Notes: generated by a model not told the origin, from the letters alone. Positions 9,064 through 18,877 are shown, numbered from the stretch's first letter. The stretch is DNA of 64,000 bases from an uncultured Planctomycetota bacterium (GCA_937944855.1 CALFAY010000024.1:21809-85808), one strand, 5' to 3'. Numbers and translations: made by a program.

Positions 9064-12000
9064 ATGGCGGAGCAGACTCCGAAACCGCAGGCCCAGGCCA
9101 CGGACCCGGCAGCCGCCGACCGCGATGACGCTCCCACCGTCATCAGCAAGACCCTGCACGCGCCCAACCCGACGCGGGCCGCTCAGGCCGAGCTGATCCG
9201 AGGCCAGCGTCTAGCTCATTTCGAACTCATCGAACCGATCGGCGTCGGCGGCATGGCCGCGGTGATTCGGGCACGAGACACGATCCTTGACCGCCAGGTG
9301 GCCCTCAAGGTCCTTCCGCCGGAGATGGCCAACGAGCCGGAAAACGTCAAACGCTTTGAAAACGAAGCCCGCGCCGCCGCCCGACTCGATCATGAGAACA
9401 TCGCCCGCGTGTACTACTTCGGTCGGGATCAGGGGCTTCACTTCATCGCCTTCGAGTTCGTCGAGGGCAAGAACCTCAAGGAACTGATCGACGAGTACGG
9501 CCGCATCCCCCTTCCGCAAGCAGTCAACTATGTGCTTCAGATCGCTCAGGGGCTGGCCCATGCCGCCGACCGCGGCGTGGTGCACCGCGACATCAAACCG
9601 TCCAACATCATCATCAGCGCCAGTGGCCGGGCTAAACTTGTGGATATGGGGCTGGCCCGCAGCACCGACCTTCACCCTGGCGAGGGCCTGACGCAGTCGG
9701 GCACGACCCTGGGCACCTTCGACTACATCTCCCCTGAGCAGGCGATCGAGCCGCGCCAGGCCGATTGCCGCAGCGACATCTACTCCCTCGGCTGCACTTT
9801 TTACCACATGCTGACCGGCGTGCCTCCGGTCCCGGACGGCACCGCCGCCCGCAAGCTCCAGTTTCATCAGAATGAATTGCCGCTCGATCCTCGCCAGCTC
9901 AATCCGGAGATTCCCGACGCTCTGGCCGCCATCCTTTCCAAGATGATGGCCAAGAATCCCCAGGATCGTTACCAGCATCCCGCGGAGTTGGTCGAGCACC
10001 TGTCCGCGGTGGCGGTTCACTTGCAAGGCGGTTCGGCTTTGCCAACGACGCTGCCTCTGGACGCCATTCTGCCCCGTCCCCCGGCGGCGCGTCCGTGGTG
10101 GATTCTGGCTGGAGGACTGGCGGTGATCGTCGTCCTCGTCGGCATCCTCGGACCTGCCTTGGAAAACGATATGCAGCCGACCGGGCCGGCCCCTGCTCTT
10201 TCCCCGCGTGAACCGCCTACGCCGGAAACGGACGTGCGCCCCCTTCCGCCGTCCAACCCTGCCCGCAGCGGCGGTGGATTGATCGCCAAACCCCTCGAGC
10301 CGTCGTGGGAAGCCGACGTGGTGACAGTCCAGAGCGCGGCGGAGTTGGCCCAGGCCGTCGTCCACCGCCGCGTCCGCACCGTGCGGCTCAGCAACGGTGC
10401 CTGCGAACTGACGGGAGACCGGCGGCAGTCGGGCGGCGTCGTGGTCTTCGCCGACGGCGATTTCACGCTGGAAGGCCTGGGCGAACAGCGGGCGGTAGTG
10501 CGGCTGCGACCTCCGCCTGCTGATTCCTCCGGCTCTCCGGAATCCGCGACAACCGCGGTCGGCTTCGTGCTGCAAGGCGGAGCAGTCACGCTGCGAGGCC
10601 TGATTTTTGAAATCGACGCCTCCCGGAGTTCGGCCACTACGACTCTGTTTCAGCAATCGGGGGGGCAATTGGTTTTCGAGGATTGCGAGTTCCGGGAACT
10701 GGGCAACGGAACACCCCGGGTGCTTTTGGAAGTGACCCGGAAGCCGCAGGATTCCGAACGGGCACCGTCGGTGTTTTTCAAGCGCTGCGTCTTTCGCGGC
10801 GGCGACCGGCTCGTTGCCCTGGACGACGGGGCCAATGTCAGTTTTGAGGATTGTTTCGTCGGCCCGTATGCCCAGCCTCTCCGGGTCGCCGCTCAGGACC
10901 GCTCGCCGCATCGGATCCGGTCGAACATCAACGTCCAGAACTGTTCCTGGCTGCTGGCTTCCGAGGCGTGGTTGCATCTCGATTCGCAGCAACCCTGTCA
11001 TATCGCCGTCAATCGTTGCGTCTTTTCGCACCTGGGTTCCACGACAGACGCTTCTTGGCTTCATCTGGGTCCAGGACAAGCCGCCGATTGTCGTCTGGTA
11101 AGTGGTCAGAACTACTTCCACAATCTGCCGTCTCTGGCGGTCGCGCGACGCGGTGACGGAGCGCGGGAACGATTGGCTGCCCAGCCCAGCGAACTGGCCC
11201 GGGTCGGCCCGACATTTCAGGACAGCGGCTCCACGGCCGATGCCGCCTCGCCCTGGGAACAACCCGATCCTCGGAAGTCGCTGGCCGAGGGCAACATCTG
11301 GAGCGCAGCCCAGCTCAGTGCCCGAATCGCCGCCTTGCGGATCGGCAATAAGGAATGGCTCGGCCCCCGAGCCTTGCTGGGGCGGGAACTGTATCACGGC
11401 AATTCTTCTGCGGAGACGCCGATCACGCAGAAGACCGCAGGTCCCCGGGAACTCCTGGTGGACGGCCAGGGCAACAAACCCGGAACCTACAAGACACTGG
11501 CCAGCGCCTTGGGCGATGCCGACGCCGAGGACGAAATCGTCGTCACCCTGCGGCTGGGCGGCCGCTTGGCGATTCGCTCCTTGGATGTCGGAAGCCGCAA
11601 GATCACCCTCCGCGCCGCGGAAGGCTACTGGCCGGAACTGGCTTTCAACGCGGAGCAGGTTCCCGGCGGAGACGGCGAAGCTATCCTGTTCCGCTTGCAC
11701 GACGGCGAGGTGAATTTCGAGAACGTGGCTCTGCGGCTCAACCCCTTGCGCGAACGGGAAGCGACGCGCAGTCAAGCGCTCGTGGCCATTTCAGGAACGG
11801 GCAAGGTCCGCTTCAAGAATTGCTCCGTCGTCCTGGAGGAAGAAGCCGCTCCGCAGACCTGCCTCGTGGCTCTGGCGGATCCGACGGGCAGCATGATGGG
11901 CGGCGGCAAGCCGCCCCGACCGGGACAACCCGTGATCGAATGCGAGAACTGCTTCGTCCGCGGGGCCGGCGAACTGGCCTTCGTCCGCGCCAGCCGTCCC

Positions 12001-12609
12001 TTCACGCTCGATCTTCGCAATACCCTCGTCGCACTGGAAGGTTCCCTGCTGATCGTGGAAGGCAATCGGCCCGAGGCCAGCCTGCCTAGCGATGGGGCTA
12101 CCGTCCTGATGGATCGTGTGACGGCCTATCTGACCGAAGGCCTGGTGCATCTCCGGGCGACGCCCACTTCGCCGGTCCATGTGCCGGTACGGGTCACGTC
12201 GGCGACCAGTTGTGTCTTCGTGGCAGCGCTGGGGAACCCGCTGCTTCGCATCGACGGTCCCCAGAGCGAGGATGACCTGCGCCGCCGGTTCACTTGGCAG
12301 GGCAAACGCAACTTCTACGGGGTGTCCGGGCCGCTCCTGGTCTGGCAGCCTTTGCAGAAGGACGAAATGCCACACAAGTACGGCAGCGAACGCTGGGGGG
12401 AACTGTGGGGCCGATCCGACGATCAGGCAGGTTTCGGTCAGGGCCTTCGCTTCGCCAACGCGCCGACCCTGGGACGGCCTTTCTCCCAGGCTCGACCGTC
12501 CGATTTCCGCATCGTCGGGGCTGACGTGCCCGACCTGGACCTGGTCGGACGGGGGACCGAACTGGAACTTCTGCCCAAGCCGAACGTCAACCTGCCGTTA
12601 GTGCCCTGA
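9064..12609 (+). CDS. Membrane-anchored Ser/Thr kinase with large beta-helix-like C-terminal half
   Basis: An 1181-residue protein. A Pkn-type kinase domain spans about residues 51-315: glycine loop GVGGMA, catalytic Lys82 in VALKV, HRDIKPSN at 174-181, DMG in place of DFG at 194-196, and SPE at 223-225. A proline-rich linker and one membrane segment (about 346-363) follow. The remaining 800 residues contain many short strand-turn units such as VFEDCEF, FFKRCVFRGG, FEDCFVG, VNRCVFSHLG and RFKNCSVVLEE, a pattern of a right-handed parallel beta-helix. The topology puts this half outside the cytoplasm, where it could sense a polysaccharide or surface polymer; that is inference. The ATG at 9064 has GGAGG six bases upstream; a TTG 27 bases earlier is less likely. 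No cognate phosphatase is adjacent. Confidence 0.9.
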   Translation: MAEQTPKPQAQATDPAAADRDDAPTVISKTLHAPNPTRAAQAELIRGQRLAHFELIEPIGVGGMAAVIRARDTILDRQVALKVLPPEMANEPENVKRFENEARAAARLDHENIARVYYFGRDQGLHFIAFEFVEGKNLKELIDEYGRIPLPQAVNYVLQIAQGLAHAADRGVVHRDIKPSNIIISASGRAKLVDMGLARSTDLHPGEGLTQSGTTLGTFDYISPEQAIEPRQADCRSDIYSLGCTFYHMLTGVPPVPDGTAARKLQFHQNELPLDPRQLNPEIPDALAAILSKMMAKNPQDRYQHPAELVEHLSAVAVHLQGGSALPTTLPLDAILPRPPAARPWWILAGGLAVIVVLVGILGPALENDMQPTGPAPALSPREPPTPETDVRPLPPSNPARSGGGLIAKPLEPSWEADVVTVQSAAELAQAVVHRRVRTVRLSNGACELTGDRRQSGGVVVFADGDFTLEGLGEQRAVVRLRPPPADSSGSPESATTAVGFVLQGGAVTLRGLIFEIDASRSSATTTLFQQSGGQLVFEDCEFRELGNGTPRVLLEVTRKPQDSERAPSVFFKRCVFRGGDRLVALDDGANVSFEDCFVGPYAQPLRVAAQDRSPHRIRSNINVQNCSWLLASEAWLHLDSQQPCHIAVNRCVFSHLGSTTDASWLHLGPGQAADCRLVSGQNYFHNLPSLAVARRGDGARERLAAQPSELARVGPTFQDSGSTADAASPWEQPDPRKSLAEGNIWSAAQLSARIAALRIGNKEWLGPRALLGRELYHGNSSAETPITQKTAGPRELLVDGQGNKPGTYKTLASALGDADAEDEIVVTLRLGGRLAIRSLDVGSRKITLRAAEGYWPELAFNAEQVPGGDGEAILFRLHDGEVNFENVALRLNPLREREATRSQALVAISGTGKVRFKNCSVVLEEEAAPQTCLVALADPTGSMMGGGKPPRPGQPVIECENCFVRGAGELAFVRASRPFTLDLRNTLVALEGSLLIVEGNRPEASLPSDGATVLMDRVTAYLTEGLVHLRATPTSPVHVPVRVTSATSCVFVAALGNPLLRIDGPQSEDDLRRRFTWQGKRNFYGVSGPLLVWQPLQKDEMPHKYGSERWGELWGRSDDQAGFGQGLRFANAPTLGRPFSQARPSDFRIVGADVPDLDLVGRGTELELLPKPNVNLPLVP

Positions 12610-12705
12610 CGAAATGCTTCTCCGAGCCGCGACCACCAGGTAGCGGATCCCAAACCGCTCCCTCGCAGTCGCGGCTCAGTGCGAGATGGTCCGGTACGAA
12701 CGGAG

Positions 12706-12951
12706 TCATCCTCCGGGTTTCTCCTCGCCGCTCGGCTCTTCCTTCGCCTCGGGTTCGGGTTTCGGAACGGCGTCGTGCGGCTTGGGCTGAGCGGCGGGAG
12801 CCTTGGTCCGCGGCGGTCCTCCCGCAGCGACCGGCGGGTCGGGATGCAGAGGGATCGTGGCCTGTGGAATGTAATCCGGCTGCCGTGGGTCATGACCGCA
12901 TCCGGCCAGGGCGAAGATCGATGCCACCCCGATGAAGAGACGCGGAAGCAT
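12706..12951 (-). CDS. Small proline-rich lipoprotein
   Basis: An 81-residue protein with a lipoprotein signal, MLPRLFIGVASIFALAGC, in which the cysteine of LAGC would be lipidated. The mature part is short, with runs of Pro, Lys and Glu, and no fold I recognise. AGGAG lies nine bases before the ATG. Longer in-frame starts would bury the signal peptide. It is the last of three minus-strand genes behind a DUF1559 prepilin-like gene, an arrangement repeated in planctomycete genomes. Function unknown. Confidence 0.75.
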   Translation of the reverse strand: MLPRLFIGVASIFALAGCGHDPRQPDYIPQATIPLHPDPPVAAGGPPRTKAPAAQPKPHDAVPKPEPEAKEEPSGEEKPGG

Positions 12952-13024
12952 ACAAAAAATCTCCTGCACGCGGATGATCGCTGTCATCTGCGTCGAAGCA
13001 AACTCCCCGTGTTGCTCGCAGGAG

Positions 13025-13168
13025 TTACTCCGCCACGCCCGAGGGAGACGGTTTCTTTTCCTCCGGCGGTTTGATGGTTTCCTTGGGGATGGAAGCCTTG
13101 GGCTGGCCACAGCCGATGGCCAGTCCGACGGCCGCCAGGGTGAGCAAGAGCCAAAGTCGCCGCAGCAT
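13025..13168 (-). CDS. Very small lipoprotein (47 residues)
   Basis: A 47-residue lipoprotein: a signal peptide ending AIGC, then a short Lys/Pro/Glu-rich tail. The ATG is preceded by GGAG. It lies between the prepilin-like gene and the 81-residue lipoprotein on the same strand, both of which share the basic-proline tail style. It is easy to miss because a longer frame in the same phase overlaps the upstream gene. Function unknown. Confidence 0.65.
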   Translation of the reverse strand: MLRRLWLLLTLAAVGLAIGCGQPKASIPKETIKPPEEKKPSPSGVAE

Positions 13169-13250
13169 GAGGATCTCCGGAGCAAACAGGAACGCGGTCC
13201 CGGGTCGGGCCTTGGCCCCCCCCGGGACCGCAAGGATGGGCACGAAGTCG

Positions 13251-14336
13251 TTAATCCAACAACGCACTGGTTTCCTGGTTTCGGCCGTCGTTACGACCAG
13301 ACAACTGCTGGAGCACGAACCAGTCTGGCGAGGCCGGATTGCGGACACATGTCTGACCGAAACGGACGCCGCGGGTCGAGCCGTCGCCGAAGGCGAACTG
13401 CACGACCGCTGCGTGCATGCTGCTGAACCGGACGACGTGAGCACCGGCCGTCGAAGAGTTCGGCGGATCACCGATCATGGTGCCACGACCCAGACCGAAC
13501 TTGGTCCCCAGGCAGCCCGCACCCATCCAGCTCCACGCCCAGCTCCGCTGCCGCTGCGGTCCGACGTCGATTCCGCCTTCCCCGAACATCAACGTATTGC
13601 TGGTGCCGTCCAGGGCCGACAACTGCCCCAGCGTCAGCCGGGTTCGGTTGCCGAAGATGCCCTTGTACTCGGCGAGATTGACACCGGGTCCGTCCGCGGT
13701 CGAAGGCCCGTTGAGGGCGAATTCGCCGTTCGCCCCGGCCACGCCGACATAATTGCTTCGCCCCAGGGCCTGATAGTTCACGAACCAAGCCCACCCAGTG
13801 GAGATGCCGAACTGATGCAGGTAAACGATTACGCCGAACGAGGAGCCTGTGCGGGGCGAAAGATCCTCATACAACGTGTCTGAGGGACACTGAAACATCT
13901 TGAAGCGCGAGTGTGCCAGCGTCCAGTCGGGATTCCGGCTCCACCAAGGGCTGGCATTAGGTGTCGTACCTACCGGCGGCGGGTAGTTGTCAACGCCCAT
14001 ATTGGTCCCGAGTTGCTTGAAAACGTTGTCCTGCTCCATGTAGGGCAGCAGCAGGCACAGGACCCCGACGGACTGGAAGTTGTACGACGGCGGCCATTCG
14101 TCGCCGGGCCGCGGACCCAGGTAGCCCGGCGGCAACTGACTGAAGTCGTTGTGGTAGTTGTGAGCGGCGATGGCGATCTGCCGCAGGTTGCTGGCGCAGA
14201 GCATCTTGTTAGCCGCCTCGCGGACCTTCTGAACCGCCGGCAGAAGCAAGGCCATCAGAATGGCGATGATGGCGATGACCACGAGCAGTTCGATCAGGGT
14301 GAACGCCGACCTGCGACGGGTCTTGGGTGAAAGCAT
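13251..14336 (-). CDS. DUF1559 prepilin-like protein
   Basis: A 361-residue protein with a type IV prepilin N-terminus: basic leader [11 protein letters not shown], then [20 protein letters not shown], with cleavage expected before the Phe and a Glu at mature position 5. The body is the DUF1559 domain, an enormous paralogous family in planctomycetes, ending in the H-x9-DG region ([17 protein letters not shown]). It is processed by a prepilin peptidase and assembled or secreted through a type II/IV pilus-like route; its precise job is not known. The start ATG follows GGAGG by a few bases; an upstream in-frame ATG lacks such a site. It heads a three-gene unit with two lipoproteins. Confidence 0.92.
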   Translation of the reverse strand: MLSPKTRRRSAFTLIELLVVIAIIAILMALLLPAVQKVREAANKMLCASNLRQIAIAAHNYHNDFSQLPPGYLGPRPGDEWPPSYNFQSVGVLCLLLPYMEQDNVFKQLGTNMGVDNYPPPVGTTPNASPWWSRNPDWTLAHSRFKMFQCPSDTLYEDLSPRTGSSFGVIVYLHQFGISTGWAWFVNYQALGRSNYVGVAGANGEFALNGPSTADGPGVNLAEYKGIFGNRTRLTLGQLSALDGTSNTLMFGEGGIDVGPQRQRSWAWSWMGAGCLGTKFGLGRGTMIGDPPNSSTAGAHVVRFSSMHAAVVQFAFGDGSTRGVRFGQTCVRNPASPDWFVLQQLSGRNDGRNQETSALLD

Positions 14337-14785
14337 GACCAATCCTCCGAACAACGGAAATGAATTATCCCACGGCACACGCCGTTTGACTGCTATGGTC
14401 GCCTTAAGAAAGGCATCGCTTGGCTCATCGTGCGAACGGACATACGACCCGCGATGATCTACACTAACCCTTCAGGAAATCTACTGTAACGAACCCTGTT
14501 CGCATTGCAAGAAGAGAATCTGTGAACGGCTTCGACTAGGTATCGCGGCAGCCAGACACAATCAACGGGACGAAAACGATGAACCAAGCCGCTCCAAGCA
14601 CGTCAAGCTGGGATGGGGCTGGCTGGGGGAATCCAGTAGCACGTTCCACGAGCAGGGAAGGGCGGCTTAGGGTTGGCAGTTCCCTTTGTAAATCTGCGGT
14701 TGCAAATAAGATAAACCGAAGGCGACATGCGTCACCGGCGGCCGCGGCGTCGGAGCGACGAGTGTCCGGTGGGCGTGACGAAGCC
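14337..14785. other. Intergenic region between divergent genes, 449 bases
   Basis: No gene is recognised. I looked for an FMN-type leader ahead of riboflavin synthase and did not find its conserved core. The frame of the riboflavin synthase gene stays open back to 14579, but that part has no protein-family character and the N-terminus of the enzyme is fixed at 14786. Confidence 0.45.
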
Positions 14786-15379
14786 ATGTTCACGGGACTT
14801 GTGGAAGCTCTTGGGGAGGTCGAGGCGGTCCAACCACGCGATGCCGGCCTGCGGTTGAGCGTCCGCCATCCGGCTCTGGCAGCTGAATTAAGTCTGGGCG
14901 AAAGCGTGGCCGTGGATGGCGTATGTCTGAGCGTGATCGAAGTCGGTTCGGATCGTTTTGCCTTTGACGTTGGGCCGGAGACGCTGGTCCGAACCACATT
15001 GGGCGATCTGCGTCCCGGGTATGCGGTCAATCTGGAACGCGCCTTGCGCCTGGGCGACCGACTCGGCGGACACTGGGTCCAGGGTCATGTAGATGGCGTC
15101 GGGCGGATCGCTGCGAGAGAGGCGCGCGGCGAGTGGCAAATCGTGTGGTTTGAGACTCCGCCCCTGTTGTCGCGCCAGATGGTCGTCAAGGGGTCGATTG
15201 CCGTGGACGGCGTCAGCCTCACCATCGTGGACCTGTACCGCGACCGATTCAGCGTCATGCTCATTCCGCACACGCTCCAGCAGACCACGCTCGGCCGCAA
15301 GCAGATCGGCGATCGTGTCAATCTCGAAACCGACATCCTGGCGAAATACGTGCAACGCCTCCTGACCGGCACGGAGTGA
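14786..15379 (+). CDS. ribE: Riboflavin synthase alpha chain
   Basis: A 197-residue enzyme that dismutates two 6,7-dimethyl-8-ribityllumazine molecules to riboflavin. It has the two tandem lumazine-binding barrels: the first begins MFTGLVEALGEVE with GESVAVDGVCLSV, the second is marked by GHVDGVGR and KGSIAVDGVSLTIVD. The invariant MFTGLVE start fixes the ATG, although no clear ribosome site precedes it. The C-terminal helix (KYVQRLL) drives trimerisation in the family. It ends 21 bases before rsmA on the same strand and is probably co-transcribed with it. The ORF extends upstream in frame, but the extension is not part of this family. Confidence 0.95.
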   Translation: MFTGLVEALGEVEAVQPRDAGLRLSVRHPALAAELSLGESVAVDGVCLSVIEVGSDRFAFDVGPETLVRTTLGDLRPGYAVNLERALRLGDRLGGHWVQGHVDGVGRIAAREARGEWQIVWFETPPLLSRQMVVKGSIAVDGVSLTIVDLYRDRFSVMLIPHTLQQTTLGRKQIGDRVNLETDILAKYVQRLLTGTE

Positions 15380-15400
15380 ACAAGAGCCGGCGTACCACCC

Positions 15401-16351
15401 ATGACCAGCCCCCGTCAGACCCAGTCGTATCTCCGAAACCTTTTCGAGTCCCGGGGGCTTCGACCCAAAGGCAAACTTGGGCAGAACTTCTTGATCGACC
15501 TGAATCTCCTCAAGGTCATCGTTGCCGCCGCTGAACTCGGGCCGGAAGACCTGGTGCTGGAGGTCGGCAGCGGCACGGGGAGCCTGACTGCCGCACTGGC
15601 GGCCGAGGCCGGCAACGTGCTCGGCGTCGAACTCGATCCTGACTTCTACCAGCTAGCCCGCGAAAACACGGCGGCATTCGCCAACGTCCTGTTGCTCAAC
15701 GCCGACATTCTGGAATCCAAGCACCGCATCAATCGTCAGGTTCTCGAGACGTTACAGCGGATGCTTTCCGAGAAGTCCTGGCGGCTTAAGCTCGTGGCCA
15801 ATCTTCCCTACGTCGTCGCCACGCCAGTCATCACCAATTTCCTGGTCAGCGATCTGCCTTTCGAGCGCATGGTGGTCACCATCCAATGGGAGCTTGCCGC
15901 CCGCCTGGTGGCCGAGCCTTCGACCAAGGACTACGGTTCCCTCAGCGTCCTGGTCCAGAGCTTGGCCGACCCGCGGATCTTGCGTCGGCTGCCGCCGCAA
16001 GTGTTCTGGCCCCGGCCAAAGGTGGACTCGGCTCTGGTTCTGATCCGGCCCAATGCCGCGAAGCGCGCCGCCATCCGAGACTTGCCCGCCTTCCAGCACT
16101 TCGTCCGCGATCTGTATCTGCACCGCCGCAAGAATCTCCGCGGGGCCTTGCATCCGCTGGTGGGCAAGCAGTTCGACAAGGAAGCTCTGGATGCCCTGCT
16201 GACCCGACACGGTTTCGATCCCGACGGCAGGGCGGAAGCCTTGACTGTGTCCGAACATCTTCGCCTTTTCGAGGTGCTTGCAGAGACGGGAGCGCTGGCG
16301 AAACACCCAGACGACCGGCAGAATGAAAAACCCCTCGACCCGCCGTCCTGA
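15401..16351 (+). CDS. rsmA: 16S rRNA dimethyladenosine transferase RsmA (KsgA)
   Basis: A 316-residue methyltransferase that dimethylates two adjacent adenines in helix 45 of 16S rRNA during small-subunit maturation. It has GQNFLID near the N-terminus, the SAM-binding motif LEVGSGTGSLT, the acidic ELDPDF at motif II, and the catalytic NLPY of N6-adenine methylases. The C-terminal domain with RRKNLRGAL follows. Length is slightly above the family average because of a polar tail. The stop codon lies inside the terminator hairpin that serves the opposing Fe-S carrier gene. Confidence 0.95.
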   Translation: MTSPRQTQSYLRNLFESRGLRPKGKLGQNFLIDLNLLKVIVAAAELGPEDLVLEVGSGTGSLTAALAAEAGNVLGVELDPDFYQLARENTAAFANVLLLNADILESKHRINRQVLETLQRMLSEKSWRLKLVANLPYVVATPVITNFLVSDLPFERMVVTIQWELAARLVAEPSTKDYGSLSVLVQSLADPRILRRLPPQVFWPRPKVDSALVLIRPNAAKRAAIRDLPAFQHFVRDLYLHRRKNLRGALHPLVGKQFDKEALDALLTRHGFDPDGRAEALTVSEHLRLFEVLAETGALAKHPDDRQNEKPLDPPS

Positions 16352-16372
16352 TGCCGACGGCGCGCCGAGGGG
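16326..16372 (-). terminator. Intrinsic terminator for the Fe-S carrier gene
   Basis: The nested helix CCCCTCG (16331-16337) with CGAGGGG (16366-16372) and GCCGTC with GACGGC sits between two convergent genes. On the minus strand it is followed by TTTTT at 16330-16326. It overlaps the last codons of rsmA. Confidence 0.7.
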
Positions 16373-16394
16373 AGAATCGTTGTCCGGTTCACCT

Positions 16395-16733
16395 TTACAT
16401 CGAGAACGAACTGCCGCAGCCGCACTTGCTCTTGGCGTTGGGAATGTCCACGCTGAAGCCGCGGCGGTTGAGTTCGTCGTGGAAGTCGATCACCGCTTCG
16501 CTGAGGTAGAGATTGCTCTTGCGGTCCACCACGACGGGCAAACCGTCGAATTCCATCAGTTCGTCGTTCTTCTCGCTGTAGTGCTGGTCGAGGTCGAGAC
16601 GGGGCTGAAATCCGCTGCACCCGCCGCCGCGGATGGCCAGGCGCAGATACACTTTCTGGTCCGGCGGCAGGTTCTGCTCCGCAATAATCCGCTTGACCTC
16701 GTTGATCGCTTTCGGCGTGATGCGAATGGGCAT
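16395..16733 (-). CDS. IscA/ErpA/HesB-type iron-sulfur carrier
   Basis: A 112-residue A-type carrier that accepts and delivers Fe-S clusters to target enzymes. The three conserved cysteines are present: one in GGGCSGFQ and two in the C-terminal CGCGSSF. It starts MPIRITPKAINEVKRI, a standard opening for the family. No other isc or suf gene is adjacent, so assignment to IscA, ErpA or SufA cannot be made from context. The many Fe-S clusters of the nearby 2-oxoacid oxidoreductase are one likely set of clients. Confidence 0.93.
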   Translation of the reverse strand: MPIRITPKAINEVKRIIAEQNLPPDQKVYLRLAIRGGGCSGFQPRLDLDQHYSEKNDELMEFDGLPVVVDRKSNLYLSEAVIDFHDELNRRGFSVDIPNAKSKCGCGSSFSM

Positions 16734-16965
16734 GGTCCTGTGCTCCCTTCTGAGTTCTTCGGTTTACCCTTATTATACGGTTTTCCCGTTCCGGAAGGAT
16801 GCCGAATACCGCTCCGAAACGCCAGAGCATTTCTCGAGGCATCTCGGGTTGACAGCGCCTGCCCTGTTTTGACAGGCTGCGGCCCCAGCAACGGGCAACC
16901 CGGAGTGATCCTCGTCGGGTCACAAAGGCATGACGAAACCATCTGGGCAAGGAGCGTGACGGCTC

Positions 16966-18792
16966 ATGGACGAGGCAGCATCCCCGAGCCGGGTCGGCTG
17001 GAGGCACCAAAGCGTGGTGGCGCTGATCGTGCTGCTGTACGGCAGCAGTCTGTTTTCATTTCGCCTCGGCGAAGCACGGACGTTCACCGGCCACGAGGGT
17101 CTGGTGGCTCAGATTTCCCGAGAAATGCTGGCCAGCGGCGATTGGCTCGTGCCGCGGATCGGCGGCAATCCCTGGCTTGAAAAGCCGCCCCTGCCCCATT
17201 GGTGCGTGGCCGTCGCCGGGGCCGTCTACGGAACCGTGGACGAATATGCCGCCCGACTGCCATCCGTGCTGGGAAGTCTGATTGGCATCCTCACCATGAC
17301 GCTGCTGGCGCAACGGTGGTTCGGAGTGCAACGCGGACTGCTGACCGGCCTGATTCTGGCGACTTCGAGCTACGTCGTGACCTACGCTCGATTGGCCGAG
17401 GCGGATGTGTACCTGTGGACTCTCATCATCGGCTGCATGGCCGCGTTCTCAGCGGATTGGGTCCGAGCCGAAGGGGATTCACTCGTGCACTGGGGCGGGC
17501 CACGTTGGATCTTCTTCGCGCTGCTGGGCCTGACCCAGTTGACGAAGGGGCCGTTGTTCGGTGCCGTGCTGGTCCTGCTGCCCTGTCTGGTTTTTCTGGT
17601 AAACGTCGCGCTGGACGAGATTCGTGGGGAAAAAAAAGTCGGCCTCGGGATGCTGGCATGGACGCTCAGACCATTCCGCTGGTTGCTGCATCCGGGAATC
17701 CTGCTCGGTCTGGCCTTGGCAACGCTGTGGCCGCTCCTGATCGTCTATCGCTTTCCCGAAGCAGGCGAATTGTGGTGGATGCACACGTTTGGCCGCGTGA
17801 CCGGACCCAAGGTGCTGAACCCCGCTCCGTGGTGGTACTACTTTTCCACGATGCCCTGGCAACTTTTGCCGTGGACGCCCTGTGTGTTACTCGGCATGAC
17901 CGTCTCGCTGAGCCGTGCCTGTCAGCATCCGCGGGGAGCGGATCGCTTCCTGTGGATCTGGTTCGGAATTCAATTCGTCTTTCTGTCCGCGGTTGCCGCT
18001 AAGCACCATCATTATCTGATTCACGCTTTGCCCCCCTGCGCAGTATGGGCGTCCGAAGGACTGTTGCGCGTATTCGAGCGGACTTCGACGTGGTGGAATC
18101 GCTTCAGAACCGGAGTCGCTGTTCGCCTGATGATGGGGACTTTGCTCGGCCTCGCCCTGGCGTTCACGGCAGCCCTGCCCTTCTTCTTTCCGCACTGGCC
18201 CTACGTCACGGATGCCGTTTTGCTCACGCTCCTGGGCCTCGTCACGCTACTCGGCGTGGTCGTGATGCTTGCCCGGGGGGCAGGTGCCACGGCAGCGGCG
18301 GTGCTGTTTTTTGGGCTTTGGCTGGGCTATGGATGGATGCACTGCTCGATCTTGGGCAAGAGCGATGGCTATGTCCGCGAGACGGAGTTCCTGCGTTCTC
18401 TGGACCGCTGGGTGGATCGGAAGCAGCCGCTTTATGTGCTGGGACTGGAGCCGTCCCGACTGCTCCTGTACGCCCCGTGTTCGCTGGAAGTCTTCGTCCA
18501 CCCCCTGGAGATTGCCGAACGCTGGAAGGAACGCGCCGGCAATCGCAGTGCCCAGCCCGATCCGAACGGACCCTGTTTCGTGTTGACGAGCCGCGGTCAT
18601 GAGCCGCAGCTTCGCAAGTTCAGCGAAGTGGTTTGCGTCGTCTGCATGGATCCGCCCCCTTCCGGCAAAATCGACCCGTTCCGGGAATTGGCACTGTATC
18701 GGGTGACTTGGAAGCCTGAAGCCTTCAAACCGAAATCGTCGGCCCAGACAGCGTGGCGGCCGGGAGCCGAAAACGGGCCAGCAAGCCCTTGA
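16966..18792 (+). CDS. ArnT/PMT-like family 39 membrane glycosyltransferase
   Basis: A 608-residue integral membrane protein with about a dozen hydrophobic segments. The first outer loop has the family pattern as TGHEGLVAQISREML, then SGDWLVPRIGGNPWLEKPPL, closely following the consensus that normally begins with an Asp-Glu pair. Here the Asp is His (GHE), so the usual catalytic acid is replaced or shifted. The C-terminal third is more polar. Such proteins transfer sugars from lipid-linked donors to lipids or proteins on the outer face of the membrane. The acceptor is unknown. It is flanked by an Fe-S carrier (divergent) and a lipoprotein gene. Confidence 0.88.
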   Translation: MDEAASPSRVGWRHQSVVALIVLLYGSSLFSFRLGEARTFTGHEGLVAQISREMLASGDWLVPRIGGNPWLEKPPLPHWCVAVAGAVYGTVDEYAARLPSVLGSLIGILTMTLLAQRWFGVQRGLLTGLILATSSYVVTYARLAEADVYLWTLIIGCMAAFSADWVRAEGDSLVHWGGPRWIFFALLGLTQLTKGPLFGAVLVLLPCLVFLVNVALDEIRGEKKVGLGMLAWTLRPFRWLLHPGILLGLALATLWPLLIVYRFPEAGELWWMHTFGRVTGPKVLNPAPWWYYFSTMPWQLLPWTPCVLLGMTVSLSRACQHPRGADRFLWIWFGIQFVFLSAVAAKHHHYLIHALPPCAVWASEGLLRVFERTSTWWNRFRTGVAVRLMMGTLLGLALAFTAALPFFFPHWPYVTDAVLLTLLGLVTLLGVVVMLARGAGATAAAVLFFGLWLGYGWMHCSILGKSDGYVRETEFLRSLDRWVDRKQPLYVLGLEPSRLLLYAPCSLEVFVHPLEIAERWKERAGNRSAQPDPNGPCFVLTSRGHEPQLRKFSEVVCVVCMDPPPSGKIDPFRELALYRVTWKPEAFKPKSSAQTAWRPGAENGPASP

Positions 18793-18877
18793 CGCAGCCG
18801 ACGGCCCACGGCATAGTCTTCGGCCCCGAGACTGCCATCACAGGCGGCGAGGTTGTTCGAGGGAGGAGACGCTACAG

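Noticed and set aside
9211..11775. Minus-strand reading frame of 854 codons
   Set aside because: Shadow of the kinase/beta-helix gene; no recognisable fold.
14520..14785. FMN riboswitch before riboflavin synthase
   Set aside because: The conserved FMN core sequences were not found in this stretch.
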